From positions 1 through 20,645 of the forward strand of contig DAOMFV010000097.1 in NCBI GenBank assembly GCA_035430005.1: a DNA stretch of 20,645 nt, read 5' to 3'. How positions within the stretch are numbered: position 1 is the stretch's first letter; every line of letters starts with the position of its first letter. The stretch comes from JAEUIE01 sp035430005. Its GTDB lineage: Bacteria > Planctomycetota > Planctomycetia > Gemmatales > HRBIN36. The notes beneath the pieces are model-generated. The model had not been told where the DNA came from, made no database searches, and saw only the letters and a program-made list of their open reading frames with translations. Shown here one piece after another: positions 4,732 to 12,766 of this stretch. A program made the translations under genes and the position numbers.

Positions 4732-6840
4732 CTAGGCTGCCTCCGTAGTTGGCGGGCTAATCTGCTTCTGAGCAATCCGTAGTGCTTTTCGTATCGTTTC
4801 AGGGCACTTGTCAAACTCTCTAGCCAAGCGAGCATTTGACCAGCCCGTTGAAGTCTTCCGGGCCATAACAATCATGGCATTATCGCGAGCCCAGAAACTA
4901 GGCTCAGGAACTTGGAATACGACTTCAGAGAACCAGTCCGGCCCCAGGTACCTGAATCGGTTCGGATCGGCAGCCTCAAAGCAAACATCATAGAGATCGT
5001 TTTCGTCCTCCTCTTCATCGGCATCGACTTGTCGTACTGTCCTCCGCCGTGCCCTGATTTTACCGTCGGCGGCAGGGGAAGAGAGATCCTCTGTCATCCT
5101 GGCATGGTCCTGGAGAGAATGCCGCACTTCTGTCAGTGCCCCGAGCTTGCATACACGGAGGACGATCTTGCCATTCTTATCGCACCGGATATGGTCGATG
5201 TGAAGGGCGAGTTCCATGGAAGCTCGGGTTGGGTTTTGCAAACCAAAAACAGAGGCCAAGCGGTTCAAACGATCGATAATCATTTCGTCGTCCACCAAGG
5301 CTTTAGACCTCTCCTGCTCAAGCCGCGCCAACTCGGCTTGACTATTCAGCTCACGGATCTGCCCGTCCGTTTCTTCATAGTTACGTTCAAGTTCGCAACG
5401 GAGCTGCTGGTTCAGCTTGGGGTTTGTCAGAGAAACCATACGGCCTTGTTGGGCTTCCCGCAGTTCTTTGATCCTGGATTCCAGGACGGGCAATTGATCT
5501 TGATGCTCGGCACTCAGCCTTTCAAATGCCAGACGTACCTCATCGCGAAGCTGGGCATACCAAGCCAGATCATGCACGTCTGCGATTTTCAAAAGGCCAT
5601 CGTCTTGGATCCCCGGAAAGAGGCACTGGCGTAGGTGTCCAAAGACTTGAGCACGGAGCCATTCCTCTTTTACTGAGAAGCTATTTGGGCAAATATTATC
5701 GTATCGCCCAGGGCAGATGTACGCTGTGTATCGTTTCCGTTCGCCTGATTTCGTAGTGTAAACACCAGCTGATCGAGGCACCATTGAACGGCCGCAAGCA
5801 TCGCAGATCACAAGACCCGAGAGCGGATAAAGGACTGAGCCGCCAGGTCTCGCGATCTGCAACAGCTTGGACGAAGTATGCTCCCGAGCGGCACGAGCTA
5901 GTTTTGCTCGTTCGGAACGAGGTTGGCGTTGTCGCTGGACCTCGAGGAAGACATCACGTTCGACAATAGGTGTGCAGAAATCAGGGTTGATGGTTAGGGT
6001 GTCCTCAGGGTTTCGGTGCTGTTTGCGCACGTCGTCGACAATCTCGACATGCAGTTGCCCGAACCGGTATTCGCCGACATACAACCAATTGCTTAGCCAT
6101 CGGCAGACTGTCGCAGTGCTTACTGGCTTGAGGTCGTCGGGTAGATCAGCGTGTTCATTCAGGTGGCGAGCAATTCTGGTAGACCCCCATCCGTTGTCCA
6201 AGGCCAGCTTGAAAACCATCCTGATGATCCACATCCTCCCCAGATGAGGTATCAGAATTGCGTGGTCCAATGTCTGGATTCCTTTTTTCTCAATAAAGAA
6301 ATGCTCCAAAGTAAAACCAGTCGGCACTGGCCCCCCCGGCCAATGGCCGAGAAGGACAGCATCGCGGCGGCCACGCCGAATATTGTGGCCTTTGATCCGA
6401 TTGTCCTCAATGGCCCGGCAGCTCTCGACGGTTGCCAGGATTTTCCCGGTAAAAGTCGTTGGGTCGCTGAACCCTGTGTCGCCGGTGAGCAAGAGGACTC
6501 CATATCGCCGTGCCAGTTCTCGGCGTATGGACTCAAGTTCCTCGGCCCTGCCGAATCGTTCGAAGGTATCGAGCAGAATCAGATCAGGTTCGATGCGCCG
6601 CGCCTTGATATCGAGCAGCATCTGCTTGAATGAAGGGCGCTTTCGTAGCAGTTTTCCCGAGATGCCATCATCGCGATAGTCACGAAGATGGATCCAAGGG
6701 TACTTATTCCGCTTCCGAACAAGCTCAATCTCATGAGCCTGCTGGTCAGGGCTGCGGTCGTTCTGCTTATTTGTAGACATTCGCAAATAGCGAATGTACT
6801 TGTATTCCTTCTTAGGGTCGAAGAGATGGTTGGTATTCAT
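4732..6840 (-). CDS. Large serine recombinase (resolvase/invertase superfamily)
   Basis: The 702-residue protein starts at the ATG at 6840 with TTGGAG 5 bases upstream. Residues 14-160 are the resolvase catalytic domain: R20-M-S22 carries the nucleophilic serine, and LLDTFERFGR (89-98) is the conserved second motif. Residues about 170-340 match a recombinase domain (PVPTGF; VGEYRF). A zinc ribbon has C346-x2-C349 and C376-x7-C384. A coiled coil follows at about 425-510. The C-terminus has a helix-turn-helix-like run (NARLAREFDKCPETIRKAL, about 670-690), which is unusual. It would cut and rejoin DNA at specific att sites for integration or excision. A related but truncated copy lies just upstream, and a terminator follows. 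Confidence 0.92.
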   Translation of the reverse strand: MNTNHLFDPKKEYKYIRYLRMSTNKQNDRSPDQQAHEIELVRKRNKYPWIHLRDYRDDGISGKLLRKRPSFKQMLLDIKARRIEPDLILLDTFERFGRAEELESIRRELARRYGVLLLTGDTGFSDPTTFTGKILATVESCRAIEDNRIKGHNIRRGRRDAVLLGHWPGGPVPTGFTLEHFFIEKKGIQTLDHAILIPHLGRMWIIRMVFKLALDNGWGSTRIARHLNEHADLPDDLKPVSTATVCRWLSNWLYVGEYRFGQLHVEIVDDVRKQHRNPEDTLTINPDFCTPIVERDVFLEVQRQRQPRSERAKLARAAREHTSSKLLQIARPGGSVLYPLSGLVICDACGRSMVPRSAGVYTTKSGERKRYTAYICPGRYDNICPNSFSVKEEWLRAQVFGHLRQCLFPGIQDDGLLKIADVHDLAWYAQLRDEVRLAFERLSAEHQDQLPVLESRIKELREAQQGRMVSLTNPKLNQQLRCELERNYEETDGQIRELNSQAELARLEQERSKALVDDEMIIDRLNRLASVFGLQNPTRASMELALHIDHIRCDKNGKIVLRVCKLGALTEVRHSLQDHARMTEDLSSPAADGKIRARRRTVRQVDADEEEDENDLYDVCFEAADPNRFRYLGPDWFSEVVFQVPEPSFWARDNAMIVMARKTSTGWSNARLAREFDKCPETIRKALRIAQKQISPPTTEAA

Positions 6841-6873
6841 GGGGACTCCAAGATTAGTGTTGACTGTTATGTA

Positions 6874-6889
6874 CCGGCCGCACGGCCGG
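6874..6889 (-). promoter_or_regulatory. GC-rich hairpin 33 nt upstream of the full-length recombinase
   Basis: CCGGCCG, two bases and CGGCCGG form a perfect 7-bp stem. A hairpin at the same distance precedes the truncated recombinase (7566-7580). It may affect expression of the recombinase or end the small upstream gene. Confidence 0.55.
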
Positions 6890-6974
6890 ATCACTTGAGA
6901 ATACCGGGACATCCCGTTGAAGATGTCCACGGCCCTGTCACAGATGATGGAGCTGACTTACAGTTCCATCACGA

Positions 6975-7011
6975 ACGGCTGGCTTCAAGACCAGCCGTCT
7001 TTGCTTTTTTT
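6975..7011 (+). terminator. Terminator-like hairpin on the + strand with no + gene
   Basis: ACGGCTGG (6975-6982) pairs with CCAGCCGT (6991-6998) and is followed by CTTTGC and seven T. It has the form of a + strand intrinsic terminator, yet all nearby genes are on the minus strand. Confidence 0.5.
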
Positions 7012-7064
7012 GATCTTCGCGAGAAAATTGATCGAGTAATCAATGCCATTACGCAAACACTGGC

Positions 7065-7532
7065 TTAACGCAGTTTGCGGCGGCGTCTGATACACTTCAA
7101 ATCGCTGATGTAAATTCCATCCAAGAGAGTCAGGATTCTCCCCAGCAATGATGATGGATCACAGAACCCGGAATCAGCTGTAAGCACAAATACTCCGTAT
7201 TCCCGGATCAATTCTTGCCGGATCGACTCGGTCTTATCTGACCTGCCTAACCGCTCAGATGTATCGATCAGAATCAGGTCAGGTTTGATGCGCCCCGTTT
7301 TGATGTCGTTTAGCATCTGATCAAATGAGGAGCGCTTGTATTGCAGACCGGCTGAGATTGCATCATCACGATAATCGCGAACATGAATCCATGGGTACTT
7401 GTGCTGCTCCCTTACACGTTCAATCTCTTGAGCTTGTTTCTGTGGGCAGCACTGCTTCCGTTTTGATGAGACCCGCAAATAGCGGACATACTTATGCTGC
7501 TTCTGTGGGTCGAATGGTTTTCTCGAATCCAT
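7065..7532 (-). pseudogene. Truncated serine recombinase, catalytic domain only
   Basis: The 155-residue product starts at the ATG at 7532 with AAGGAG 5 bases upstream. It is closely similar to the first 140 residues of the recombinase at 4732-6840: KYVRYLRVSS versus KYIRYLRMST, PWIHVRDYRDD versus PWIHLRDYRDD, and PDLILIDTSERLGR versus PDLILLDTFERFGR. The catalytic serine at about 22 and the arginines are kept. It ends soon after LGRILTLLD with a diverged tail (CIRRRRKLR) and lacks the recombinase, zinc-ribbon and coiled-coil regions. It is best read as a 3'-truncated duplicate. A small catalytic-domain-only protein that modulates the full enzyme is a less likely alternative. Confidence 0.8.
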
Positions 7533-7548
7533 TGGAACTCCTTAGTAG

Positions 7549-7881
7549 TTATTGGCTGTTAAGTTCCGGCCCTGTGCCGGCTCCTTTTGATGAACGCCTT
7601 GACATCTCTTGGAAGATGTCCCTGGCGATGTCATTGGCGATGAGGCCGATGATCCGGCTCCTTCGCAGGCGGCTGACCTCTTGGCACAACCGCTCTTGAT
7701 GTTCTGGTGGCTCTCCTAGTGGGAACAGGAGTGATCCTTGGGCAATCAGTCTTGCCCGAGTTTGTTGAGTTTGGTGTGCCCGAGCGCAGAGTTCTGCTTT
7801 TTCCGTAAAGCGTTGAACGGCCTCCTTTCCCCTAGCCTCAACCGCAGGGATCGAGTTAGACACGACCTTTTTCTTTCGCAT
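7549..7881 (-). CDS. Small basic protein upstream of the truncated recombinase
   Basis: I do not recognise this 110-residue protein. It begins MRKKKVV, with GGAGG about 6 bases upstream of the ATG at 7881, and ends 16 bp before the next gene's start, so the two are likely co-transcribed. It is rich in Arg, Lys, Glu and Gln and predicted by eye to be largely helical, with no membrane segment. Its C-terminal region (NDIARDIFQEMSRR) recurs as a decayed trace ahead of the full-length recombinase. The pairing of small gene plus recombinase is therefore the ancestral unit. It may be a directionality or accessory factor, but that is only a guess from position. Confidence 0.7.
   Translation of the reverse strand: MRKKKVVSNSIPAVEARGKEAVQRFTEKAELCARAHQTQQTRARLIAQGSLLFPLGEPPEHQERLCQEVSRLRRSRIIGLIANDIARDIFQEMSRRSSKGAGTGPELNSQ
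7566..7580 (-). promoter_or_regulatory. Hairpin 33 nt upstream of the truncated recombinase
   Basis: CCGGC, five bases and GCCGG. It sits at the same distance from its start codon as the hairpin at 6874-6889 does from the full-length recombinase, and overlaps the end of the 110-aa gene. Confidence 0.5.
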
Positions 7882-7907
7882 GCTGTGCCTCCTTCAAAGA
7901 GAAAGAG

Positions 7908-7930
7908 GCACGCGGATTTACCCGCGTGCC
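7908..7930 (-). terminator. Strong hairpin between the 416-aa and 110-aa genes
   Basis: GGCACGCGG (7908-7916) pairs with CCGCGTGCC (7922-7930). Read on the minus strand it is followed by pyrimidine-rich CTCTTTCTCTTT, so it could end transcription of the 416-aa gene. A second small hairpin (GCGCAG-TCG-CTGCGC, 7999-8013) lies nearer that gene's stop. Confidence 0.5.
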
Positions 7931-8044
7931 CCATTTAATTCAGACACGTTTACATCTCGATTACGTCTGGCGATTTTCGATGTAAAACTGAAGATTGAGC
8001 GCAGTCGCTGCGCACTGACGATTTAATGTTGTCTCGAGTGCGAC

Positions 8045-9295
8045 TTATCGAATGATGAAGATCTCACTAGGAGAGAGGTCTAGACGGTAAGTATCAGGTT
8101 CCGAGCCGCTGACAATCTTCTCCTGTAGCGTTGAACGGTTTAGTAATTTTGCAACCCGATGCTTTAATTGAGAAAAGGTTGTATCTCCAACTTCATCGTC
8201 GCCATAGATATCCCTTTCAGAGATGGAGCGTCCTGACGTAGCTGCCATCGCGAGTTCCCACATGAACTTCCATCGTAATCGCTTAGTTTCCCAAGCAATG
8301 TTAATTCTGTTGCCTCCCCAATATAGCATTGGGGGATCTTCCCGAACCACCAAGGGTATTGTTTCAATTTTTCTCTCGTATTCAGTGTGCCTGCCCGAAG
8401 TACCCCCAAAATGATCAGTAACAATATTAACCGCATCACAAAGCTCATCGAGAGTTCCAAATTCAGGCCGGTCAACGAGCAGTTGACCCAGAATCCCTCC
8501 ACGCCGTGGGAAGTATCCGGGAACACTTAACCACCCTGTTCTAGGTTTCTGATGGAACTCAAAATAGGTCTGCGTGACGGCAATGCAGGCATTCCGCAGA
8601 GCATACTCTTCTCCCATAAAGCACATGGCGAGCAACGTGTTACAGTCGATCTCAATATCCTCGATCTCTGACTGATAAGTCATTAGAATTGATGCCCAGC
8701 CCCTTGGCGCAATCCCTATTGCCTCTCGAGCATTGCGCACTTCTTCCTTGAGTAACTCCTTAATCAGTTCGATTCTGACCTTCAGTGTTCTGCTAATGTA
8801 GTCGCCGATAGGACGCAGGAAGGGGTTCGCGAATACATTCATGCCTGCCATTATTCTTTTTTCAACTGAGGGTAACTTTGTTAGAGTGAAACCCCTTTGG
8901 GGCCTGAAATAATCCGCTGGATTTGCCAAGTCCTTCCAAAATCGTTCAGCAATAAGTTTCGTGGTGTCAGCGGGTAACAAGTGAACAGGCACATCATAAT
9001 CATTTGTTAGCTTGGTAAACTTTCGGTGTAGTCGAGCGCCAAACCTTCGGAAATCAGAAGCAATTTTCCTGATTAATCGTCTCTCTGGTGTTTTGCAACC
9101 TTTGACCAGCTTATTCAAAGGCCACTTCGCATAAGTCTGAAAACTGGGAAGCCGACAGAGCTCATCCATTTCAAGAACAAAATCATGCAGCCAGGCATTT
9201 ACGGCAGCCTTAGGAAACCGTTCCCTTTTATCATCAGCCTCGGCGACGATAGAATGGAGCCTGTTTTGTAGTGTTTTAAGCGAAGCCACAATCAC
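8045..9295 (-). CDS. Unknown 416-aa protein with possible C-terminal winged-helix domain
   Basis: I do not recognise this protein. The frame starts at a GTG at 9295 preceded by AGAGAGCAGG; an in-frame GTG two codons later is also possible. It is soluble-looking, with no signal peptide or membrane segment. Residues 1-130 are basic and helical. About 365-416 (ERDIYGDDEVGDTTFSQL, then HRVAKLLN and YRLDLSPSE) has the rhythm of a winged-helix DNA-binding fold, but this is weak. It stands alone on the minus strand between the recombinase modules and a divergent tyrosine recombinase. It is probably mobile-element cargo. Confidence 0.7.
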   Translation of the reverse strand: MIVASLKTLQNRLHSIVAEADDKRERFPKAAVNAWLHDFVLEMDELCRLPSFQTYAKWPLNKLVKGCKTPERRLIRKIASDFRRFGARLHRKFTKLTNDYDVPVHLLPADTTKLIAERFWKDLANPADYFRPQRGFTLTKLPSVEKRIMAGMNVFANPFLRPIGDYISRTLKVRIELIKELLKEEVRNAREAIGIAPRGWASILMTYQSEIEDIEIDCNTLLAMCFMGEEYALRNACIAVTQTYFEFHQKPRTGWLSVPGYFPRRGGILGQLLVDRPEFGTLDELCDAVNIVTDHFGGTSGRHTEYERKIETIPLVVREDPPMLYWGGNRINIAWETKRLRWKFMWELAMAATSGRSISERDIYGDDEVGDTTFSQLKHRVAKLLNRSTLQEKIVSGSEPDTYRLDLSPSEIFIIR

Positions 9296-9458
9296 CCTGC
9301 TCTCTAGCGTGGCGTTCAGGGACTAATTATCTGTGGTCCTGTTATTCGACCCTCTGTCTTTTTTAGGAACAGAATGTGCCTTTTACGCGGAAAATCAATC
9401 TATGTAAACGAGATGTAATCGCCCGAGTGCAAGATAGTGGCCAGTTCAACGGATTTCA

Positions 9459-10949
9459 GTGGAAATGGCTGTGGACCAGGCTATTGGAGTAAATCTCTCG
9501 GCTTCTGCACTCGATGAGGCTGCCACAGCTTCTTCGTGGGCCAATCGCTATGGAGCGAAGCACCAATGGAGGCGGTTGACCAATTTCCCGTTGGGGCTTT
9601 CGGCTCCCAAGAAAGTGCGCATTTATCAGCGATCTGACCACTATATCCTTCAGTGGTGGGAGCCATCAGCCAAACGCAACTTGACGGAACGGATTAATGG
9701 CGACTTGCTTGCTGCTCTTACTAGAGCCCGCCAGCTCGACGAGCGACTGTTAAACGTCAAAGCAACTGGACTAGCGCCGGCACGGATCGCCCATATTGAA
9801 CTGGTTGATTCTTTTCAGAAGGACCTGGATCGTCGGGCCAATGCAGGGGAAGTGGCTTTCTCCACACCTGGCCGATACCGTTCGGCACTTCGTTACTACC
9901 TGCAGTTCTGTGCATTACCGGAGTCGGCGCGGGCCTTTCCACAGCCGGTCAACGTCAATCGAGAATTCCGGATGGCGTTCGTGGAATACATCGTTCGTTT
10001 GAAGCTTGATGTTCGTGAGAGCGGTAAAACAACGCTGAACGGATGTAATCCGCAGTATCTTCTGGACGTTGTGCGGGCGATGTACTTGTGGGCGGCTGAT
10101 CCGGACCAGGGCCGTCTGCTACCCGAAGACTTTCGCAATCCATTCCTTCGTGCCCGTTCAGGTCTTGTACGCACAGCAAAGGATCCATTGGCGCCACCAG
10201 ACATCACGTCATCAATGGCCTGCGAATTCCTCCGCGAATGTAACTTGCAGAAGTTCCGTCTATTTGTTCCCATCATACTTTTCGGATTACGGGCCAGCGA
10301 ACCGTGTTTCCTTTTCCATGAACATATTGTCGGAGGTTGGCTGAGGGTTCCTAATCTGCCTGAGCTGTCCTACCAGACTAAGGGTAAACGTGAGAAGCGA
10401 TTCCCTCTGATCCCGGAACTTGAAACGTTCTGGAAGATATTGCATCACCCATCCCAGGTGGGCCTGCTGTTTACCAAGCCAGCACACAACAAGGAAAGCT
10501 CCAGTAATTCTGCGAACGCCCTGCAGAGTGTCGTCACTCAGTATAGCGTTAAATTGAAAAAGGCAGGGGATTCTCAGGCCGCTACACGTCTCGGAATCAG
10601 GACGGACGTACTTCGCGCAGCGGGCGGAGTAGATTACGACTTCATAGAGGATGAGTTTCTGAGAATCGCAAGGCATCTGAGGTGGCCCCGACAGGCAACG
10701 TTGAAAGATTTCCGCCACCTGTTCTGCACAACGCTTAACAACTCGGGTATGCCCGAGGTCTATCGCCGATATCTCATGGGACATGCCCTGGGACGGGCTG
10801 CCATCCTGAATTACACCCACCTTGATGAGCTTCAGAGACATTATCGCAAAGCACTGCTTTCGGAGTGGGCTATTCTAATTGAAACGATCGAAGCATGTGC
10901 GAAACATTTTGCAACCGAGATTGATCATGCAGGCCGGCTTGCCGGATAA
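9459..10949 (+). CDS. Tyrosine recombinase / phage-type integrase
   Basis: This 496-residue protein has an N-terminal arm, a core-binding SAM-like region at about 110-215 and a C-terminal catalytic domain from about 250. The catalytic set is R278 (FGLRASEP), a lysine near 309-313 (TKGKREKR), K416-x2-R419 (LKDFRHLF), H442 (LMGHALG) and Y452 (ILNYTHL). The usual histidine of the HxxR motif is lysine, a tolerated change. The frame can start at GTG 9459 or ATG 9465; neither has a clear ribosome site. It appears intact and would integrate or excise an element. It diverges from the 416-aa gene and is distantly similar to the broken integrase at 13902-15323. Confidence 0.92.
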   Translation: MEMAVDQAIGVNLSASALDEAATASSWANRYGAKHQWRRLTNFPLGLSAPKKVRIYQRSDHYILQWWEPSAKRNLTERINGDLLAALTRARQLDERLLNVKATGLAPARIAHIELVDSFQKDLDRRANAGEVAFSTPGRYRSALRYYLQFCALPESARAFPQPVNVNREFRMAFVEYIVRLKLDVRESGKTTLNGCNPQYLLDVVRAMYLWAADPDQGRLLPEDFRNPFLRARSGLVRTAKDPLAPPDITSSMACEFLRECNLQKFRLFVPIILFGLRASEPCFLFHEHIVGGWLRVPNLPELSYQTKGKREKRFPLIPELETFWKILHHPSQVGLLFTKPAHNKESSSNSANALQSVVTQYSVKLKKAGDSQAATRLGIRTDVLRAAGGVDYDFIEDEFLRIARHLRWPRQATLKDFRHLFCTTLNNSGMPEVYRRYLMGHALGRAAILNYTHLDELQRHYRKALLSEWAILIETIEACAKHFATEIDHAGRLAG

Positions 10950-11249
10950 TCAGCCCTCATGCAATTACTCTGGCCGTCTTCATCATAACCAAGGCCACCT
11001 AGATCAGCAGGGAACGGCTTGGCCTGGTTTCCCTGCTTCTGTTAGTTAATAGGTTGCTCATGCGGTGAGCAGGTTACCCGTGAGGATGGCCCACCGAACC
11101 AAATGCACATTTCAAATAGTACTTATTCGAAGTGGTGATTCTCTTCGTTCGATTGAACGAAGAGGACATGGTTCGATAACGCAGTCTCGATTTCTGAACC
11201 CGATAAGTCAGGTCCTTCTTGTGCTGCAAACCTCTTCCACATCTTCTGC
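10950..11249. other. Gene-free interval with two hairpins
   Basis: No convincing gene is seen. A stem AGCAGGGAA (11006-11014) / TTCCCTGCT (11029-11037) lies about 56 bp after the integrase stop and may end its transcript, although no T-run follows. A perfect 10-bp stem with a 4-base loop (CTCTTCGTTC, GATT, GAACGAAGAG) lies at 11141-11164. Confidence 0.6.
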
Positions 11250-11768
11250 TCATTGCACACCTTTGACGTCAGGTTGATGAGTACCCGAATATCCAGCCGG
11301 CTCCCAGCCTTCTTCAAGCTTTGGCTTGTGGCAACAGAGCATGCACATCAGTTTTTCGATGAGATCTTTGAACTGCGGCAGCAGCCAGGCCCGGACTTGC
11401 ACGGTGCATTGGTCGTATGCTTTGAAGTAGATCCAGGAACTGGATTCAAGGGCCTCCGGTTCCTGCCGCAACTGATACCAGGTATCCGCGTTGCATTCGA
11501 TGACACCCAACCCTCCGGGAAGACAGATGACTGCCTGAAAACAAACCCCTGAATCCTCACCACCAGCAGTGACCTCAGGAGGCAGAGTCAGGATCTCGCT
11601 GCCAAGGAAAGCTTGGCCGATCAAAACACCGGCAGATATTAAACTGTCCAGCCAGGGCTTCAGGCGCTCGACATGAGTATCAGCCAGTTCCGCATTCCGG
11701 TACATCTCCAGCAGCAGGGGTTGCTGCTGTTTGAGGATCTCCTGGATCCTGCCTTTCAGATCCTTCAT
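11250..11768 (-). CDS. Unknown 172-aa protein
   Basis: I do not recognise this protein. The ATG at 11768 (MKDLKGRIQEILKQQQ) is preferred over an in-frame ATG at 11801 because the latter lies within the terminator at 11790-11830. The protein is acidic to neutral, with a helical N-terminus (1-60), a middle part with short hydrophobic strands (FQAVICLPGGLGVIECN) and a C-terminal region with CMLCCHKPK. There is no signal peptide. Its mRNA leader, if transcribed from upstream, would contain a long stem and an intrinsic terminator. Confidence 0.65.
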   Translation of the reverse strand: MKDLKGRIQEILKQQQPLLLEMYRNAELADTHVERLKPWLDSLISAGVLIGQAFLGSEILTLPPEVTAGGEDSGVCFQAVICLPGGLGVIECNADTWYQLRQEPEALESSSWIYFKAYDQCTVQVRAWLLPQFKDLIEKLMCMLCCHKPKLEEGWEPAGYSGTHQPDVKGVQ

Positions 11769-11789
11769 GCATAGGTTTCCACAGCCACT

Positions 11790-11830
11790 AAAAAACAACA
11801 CCCGACACTCCGTGGCCAGGAGTTCGGGTG
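11790..11830 (-). terminator. Strong intrinsic terminator just upstream of the 172-aa gene
   Basis: On the minus strand CACCCGA-ACTCC pairs with GGAGT-(one bulge)-TCGGGTG, a 12-bp stem with a 7-base loop. It is followed by TTGTTTTTTAG. It ends 22 bases before the ATG of the 172-aa gene. Confidence 0.85.
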
Positions 11831-11910
11831 CGGATGGGTGATAGCTCAGTTTCCCATCAGCCTATGATGACACGATTTGGCCGGAGATTAAGTTGAGGGG
11901 AAACTGAGCT
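11790..11910 (-). ncRNA. Candidate structured leader or small RNA
   Basis: On the minus strand, a perfect 13-bp inverted repeat (AGCTCAGTTTCCC at 11910-11898, complement at 11855-11843) encloses 42 bases. A few bases later comes the strong terminator at 11830-11790. A long closing stem, an internal loop and then a terminator is the form of a small RNA or of a transcription-attenuating leader for the 172-aa gene. No known riboswitch motif was recognised and no strong promoter was found upstream. Alternatively the terminator serves the XRE gene at 12339-12719. Confidence 0.4.
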
Positions 11911-12019
11911 TCTTGCACAGCTCACTGACTTGGTGCCTATGCCGGAGAAGATCACAAGATTCTGATCTTCATTCGATTCGCCTGACTTGCTACTCTGAGG
12001 CATCTTGAAGGAGGAGGAC

Positions 12020-12349
12020 GTGGCTAAGAAACTATCCGACGATGTTAAGAAGGCCCTTACCCAAGAGGCAGTCAGGCGACTGGATCATGGTGCCTTTTTC
12101 GCACGACTTGAGGAACTTGGTATCAAAGCTTCGGATGAAGAACCTGGTGCCATGCTTCCACTTGATGGGGACGCTTTATCTCTGGCGAGAGATCGTTACC
12201 AGCAGAATAAAGAGTATTCGTTTTTGGAAGAATGCCCCAAGGATTGGGCGTCGCAAAATCAAAGTATCCGGGACTACTGGGAAAAGAGGACTGACAAGGC
12301 AGAGCTGGAAGCGCTTCTAAATCAGATTCTCACCCAGTTTAGCGATTGA
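12020..12349 (+). CDS. Unknown 109-aa protein
   Basis: I do not recognise this protein. Its start is the GTG at 12020, which has AGGAGGAGGA immediately upstream; an in-frame TTG at 12005 would place that ribosome site inside the gene. The product is acidic and helical, begins AKKLSDDVKKALTQEAVRRL and ends LEALLNQILTQFSD, without membrane segments. Its 3' end overlaps that of the convergent XRE regulator by 11 bp. The excellent ribosome site argues that it is a real gene. Confidence 0.7.
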   Translation: MAKKLSDDVKKALTQEAVRRLDHGAFFARLEELGIKASDEEPGAMLPLDGDALSLARDRYQQNKEYSFLEECPKDWASQNQSIRDYWEKRTDKAELEALLNQILTQFSD

Positions 12350-12719
12350 TCAAGCGAGGATCTGTCAACCTGGCAAACAGTTGATGGAACATGGCAACAG
12401 AGTCATGGCCGGCTTTTGTGATGACTTGCTCGACAAGTGCTTTCAGTTGATCTCTTGACTGCTCTGAACTTCCTTGAGAAGGCGATTGCGGAAGAAGTTC
12501 TGTCATGTGAACGTTCAGCGCTGCTGCCAGGCGCTCAACAGTATCAATTCCAGGTGCAACGCCGCCGGCTTCGAGTCGGGAGATGTACGACAAGGTCACT
12601 TTCGCATCGTCAGCCACCTGCCGTTGAGTCAGTCCGCGCGCAATCCTGAGTCCACGAAGTCTCTCTGCAAAAAATGTCACCACGGACGCCTGCTGTATCC
12701 TGCTTTTCCGGCGCGGCAT
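12339..12719 (-). CDS. XRE-family helix-turn-helix regulator
   Basis: This 126-residue protein has a basic N-terminus (MPRRKSRIQQ) and a standard XRE domain at about 18-75. In it, LRIARGLTQRQVADDAKVTLSYISRLEAG is the helix-turn-helix and GIDTVERLAAALNV completes the fold. The C-terminal 45 residues have no recognised domain. It is divergent from the GYF-domain membrane protein. Two near-identical operator-like repeats in the shared upstream region suggest that it controls itself and its neighbour. A phage-repressor or antitoxin-like role is possible, but no toxin is evident. Confidence 0.88.
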   Translation of the reverse strand: MPRRKSRIQQASVVTFFAERLRGLRIARGLTQRQVADDAKVTLSYISRLEAGGVAPGIDTVERLAAALNVHMTELLPQSPSQGSSEQSRDQLKALVEQVITKAGHDSVAMFHQLFARLTDPRLINR

Positions 12720-12766
12720 AGATCACCCCGCCAAGTAATTCGCCAATCCAACGTGCGAAGCGTTAC

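Larger units (their letters stand above)
6841..7050 (-). pseudogene. Decayed copy of the small gene that precedes the recombinase
   Basis: A minus-strand frame just upstream of the full-length recombinase reads DRAVDIFNGMSRYS. This parallels RDIFQEMSRRSS near the end of the 110-aa gene at 7549-7881. The frame is broken upstream by stops. A short separate frame (MALITRSIFSRRSKK) near 7045 could be the remains of its start. This is interpretable as a degraded duplicate; the similarity is short and judged by eye. Confidence 0.4.

Noticed and set aside
4912..5634. A 240-codon + strand frame inside the serine recombinase
   Set aside because: It is antisense to a well-supported gene with clear domain motifs and has no recognisable features of its own.
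11123..11317. A 64-codon minus-strand frame overlapping the end of the 172-aa gene
   Set aside because: It is in another frame, has no ribosome site and contains the 11141-11164 hairpin. It looks like a chance frame.
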